A program made the translations under genes and the position numbers. Source: Blautia pseudococcoides (GTDB taxonomy: Bacteria > Bacillota > Clostridia > Lachnospirales > Lachnospiraceae). From it: DNA of 64,000 nucleotides. The stretch spans positions 2,769,001 through 2,833,000 of the forward strand of contig NZ_CP015405.2 of assembly GCF_001689125.2 (NCBI RefSeq), read 5' to 3'. Every line of letters starts with the position of its first letter. Position 1 is the first letter of the stretch. The notes beneath the pieces are model-generated. The model had not been told where the DNA came from and searched no databases. It saw nothing but the letters and a program-made list of their open reading frames with translations. Below are positions 62,183 to 64,000 of this stretch, one piece after another.

Positions 62183-62422
62183 TCAAAGATAGCGGAACAG
62201 TTCGCTGGCCGCCTCTTTTTTCACCGTTTCCTGTACGTCCAGGATTTCCACACGTACATTCTTGCTGCCAAATTGGATCTCCAGGATATCACCGGCCTTC
62301 ACCTGCGCGGATGCCTTGGCAGGCTTGTCATTGATCAGGACGCGCCCTGCATCACAAGCCTCATTTGCAACGGTTCTGCGTTTGATCAGACGGGATACCT
62401 TTAAATACTTGTCAAGTCTCAT
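62183..62422 (-). CDS. rqcP: S4-domain RNA-binding protein RqcP (YabO/HslR family)
   Basis: 79 residues, one S4 domain: MRLDKYLKVSRLIKRRTVANEAC, split as RLDKYLKVSRLIKRR and GRVLINDKPAKAS. In Bacillus YabO (RqcP) binds stalled 50S subunits with RqcH during alanine-tail ribosome quality control. It lies 6 bases after the HU gene and upstream of yabP, as in Bacillus. Confidence 0.92.
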   Translation of the reverse strand: MRLDKYLKVSRLIKRRTVANEACDAGRVLINDKPAKASAQVKAGDILEIQFGSKNVRVEILDVQETVKKEAASELFRYL

Positions 62423-62428
62423 TTTCTC

Positions 62429-62704
62429 TTATTCGTTCACAGCGTCTTTTAATGCTTTGCCTGCTTTGAATTTCGGGGATTTGGAAGCTGCGATGGTCAT
62501 AGTCTCGCCAGTCTGAGGATTTCTTCCCTCTCTTGCAGCTCTCTCGGATACTTCAAATGTACCAAAGCCGACTAACTGAACTTTTTCACCTTTCTTCATC
62601 TCTGCAGTTACTACATCAATAAATGCCTTTAAAGCTGCCTCTGCGTCTTTTTTGGATAATTCTGTTGCCTCAGCCATAGCTGCAACTAATTCTGTTCTGT
62701 TCAT
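62429..62704 (-). CDS. hup: HU-family DNA-binding protein
   Basis: 91 residues. [20 protein letters not shown] is the helical dimer part, [22 protein letters not shown] the beta-arm signature, and [20 protein letters not shown] the C-terminus. It bends and compacts the nucleoid. TAGGAGG precedes the ATG. First gene of the rqcP-yabP run. Confidence 0.97.
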   Translation of the reverse strand: MNRTELVAAMAEATELSKKDAEAALKAFIDVVTAEMKKGEKVQLVGFGTFEVSERAAREGRNPQTGETMTIAASKSPKFKAGKALKDAVNE

Positions 62705-62886
62705 GAGTATTTCCTCCTAAATGAATTCTCCCTTATTTCTCAATAAGTTTCATAGTCTCATAGGGCTTTTTACCACTTACCCGGTGGAAGCCTACTGTTA
62801 TTTATACCTTTTTTCCCTGTGTTTGTCAAGCACATACATGGCGCTTACAAGGAAATTTTTTGGAATCTTCGGGCAAATACCCCTTT

Positions 62887-64000
62887 TTACATCATTTTAT
62901 CAATTAATTCCTTTACAGCCTGTCCAAGTGCAGCGGATTTCTCGTCTGCATCTGCCAGTGATGTACCCTTGATACCATAGTATAATTTGATCTTAGGCTC
63001 CGTGCCGGACGGACGAACACATACCCATGCATCATCATTCAGGTCATAGTAAAGCACATTGGAGCTTGGAAGTCCGGTTGCCTTCACTTCTTTTGTCTCC
63101 ATATCTACAATTGTGTCTGCCTTGTAATCTCTTGCGGAGGTCACTTGATAAGCACCGATGGCAGACGGCGGGTTCTTTCTCAGATTCTCCAGAATGGTCT
63201 GGATCTTCTCCAGGCCTTCAATCCCCTTCAGGGTGATGGACTGGATATCATCTTTGTAATAACCGTATTTTTCATACATGGCGATCATGGCATCCCAGAG
63301 CGTCATGTCTTTGGTCTTGTAATATGCGGCAGCCTCGCAAAGGGCCATGGTTGCCACGATGGCGTCTTTATCTCTTGCGTGGGTACCGATGAGGCAGCCG
63401 TAGCTCTCCTCAAATCCGAACAGATAGGTGCCTTTTCCTGATGTCTCAAATCCCAGTATCTGCTGGCCTATGTATTTGAATCCTGTCAGCACTTCGATGA
63501 AACGGATGCCGTAATGTCTGGCAATAGCGCCAGCCATATTGGTGGTAACAATGGTGGATACCATCGCACCGTCCTCCGGCAGTCCTCCATTCATCTCTTT
63601 TCTCTGGCCAATCTCATAGTCAGCCAGCAGACAGCCTGACATATTGCCGGTCAGGGTGTGGTATTCCCCTGTCTTGCCGTCTTTGACACGGACACCTAAG
63701 CGGTCTGCATCCGGGTCGGTAGCCAGCACCAGGTCTGCATCCACCTCTTTTGCAAGCTTTAAGCCCAGATCAAAGGCTTCGTCCGCCTCCGGGTTCGGGT
63801 AGCTGACTGTGGGGAATTCACCGTCCGGCAGCTCCTGCTCTTTTACGACATATACCTTTTCAAATCCCAGCTCTTTTAATACACGTCTTGCAGGAATATT
63901 TCCTGTGCCGTGCAGAGGGCTGTACACAATTTTCAGCTCTTTTGCCATGGCTTTGATGGCATCCATGTGGATCACCTGGCTTTTCAGCTCTTCCATGTAG
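62887..64000 (-). CDS. Phosphoglucomutase/phosphomannomutase, partial (N-terminus outside window)
   Basis: The C-terminal 371 codons are present; the start is beyond the right edge. The metal-binding loop is ATDPDADRLGVRV, the sugar-binding loop GFEESYGCL, and the phosphate-binding loop VRPSGTEPKIKLY. The catalytic serine part is not in the window. Length and motifs fit the 560-600-residue PgcA-type enzyme, interconverting glucose 1- and 6-phosphate. The internal ATG at 63996 is not the start, as the frame stays open. Confidence 0.93.
   Translation of the reverse strand, partial: YMEELKSQVIHMDAIKAMAKELKIVYSPLHGTGNIPARRVLKELGFEKVYVVKEQELPDGEFPTVSYPNPEADEAFDLGLKLAKEVDADLVLATDPDADRLGVRVKDGKTGEYHTLTGNMSGCLLADYEIGQRKEMNGGLPEDGAMVSTIVTTNMAGAIARHYGIRFIEVLTGFKYIGQQILGFETSGKGTYLFGFEESYGCLIGTHARDKDAIVATMALCEAAAYYKTKDMTLWDAMIAMYEKYGYYKDDIQSITLKGIEGLEKIQTILENLRKNPPSAIGAYQVTSARDYKADTIVDMETKEVKATGLPSSNVLYYDLNDDAWVCVRPSGTEPKIKLYYGIKGTSLADADEKSAALGQAVKELIDKMM

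Overview
The window looks like a chromosomal segment of a spore-forming, anaerobic, low-to-mid GC Firmicute of the Lachnospiraceae type (Blautia-like). The evidence is a yabO-yabP-yabQ-divIC-spoIIE-tilS-hpt-ftsH block in Bacillus-like order, rubrerythrins, a meso-diaminopimelate dehydrogenase, a ZTP riboswitch ahead of split purH functions, a T-box ahead of ilvB, and LexA boxes of the Firmicute GAAC-N4-GTTC type. Most genes lie on the minus strand. The species is inferred, not proven. Layout. 1-12.9 kb: a SOS-controlled DNA helicase (cut by the window edge), an HPr-like protein, a CsoR-type regulator with an Mrp Fe-S carrier, xanthine phosphoribosyltransferase, an ECF transporter S component, SOS-controlled DNA polymerase IV, a metallophosphoesterase, a cysteine-desulfurase-like enzyme with selD, then a repeat block (14 units of 28 bp, a 54-bp inverted repeat and an 18-bp repeat tract), exonuclease III and a deoxyinosine/uracil glycosylase. 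13-25 kb: a PurF-like protein whose N-terminal nucleophile cysteine is glycine, two small unknown membrane/secreted proteins, ddh, a sodium symporter, a decayed sugar-utilisation cluster, a zinc alcohol dehydrogenase, and AICAR transformylase plus PurO-type IMP cyclohydrolase under a ZTP riboswitch. 25-42 kb: rRNA methyltransferase, XRE regulator, metallopeptidase, Met aminopeptidase, acetyltransferases, a probable 200-nt non-coding RNA with three ~50-nt repeats, rubrerythrins, a Rieske oxidoreductase, MOSC-moaA, T-box-ilvB-ilvN, and a large GGDEF protein. 42.4-53 kb is an accessory, decayed region: a phase-shifted XRE/deformylase pair, tRNA-Tyr and tRNA-Leu, remnants of conjugative/transposon genes (cysteine-rich VLP protein, TnpV), an AraC/GyrI-ABC efflux operon, an orphan leader-peptide attenuator, a group II intron, a MarR-hydrolase pair, a response-regulator gene with two in-frame amber codons and a truncated esterase. 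53-64 kb returns to core genes: a GH13 amylase, ftsH, hpt, tilS, spoIIE (with the unusual 21-bp-spaced Spo0A-type promoter), divIC, yabQ, yabP, rqcP, HU and the C-terminal part of a phosphoglucomutase. How genes work together: purine metabolism recurs (xpt, purF-like, AICARFT, PurO, hpt), with RNA control on at least one unit. selD, the desulfurase-like protein, moaA and the MOSC protein would fit selenium/molybdenum enzyme maturation, but no such enzyme is in the window. The best candidates for something undescribed are the repeat RNA at 31.0-31.3 kb, the repeat/inverted-repeat block at 10.7-11.55 kb, the structured leaders ahead of the 76-aa orphan gene, xpt and the ECF S component, and the Gly-for-Cys PurF paralog.
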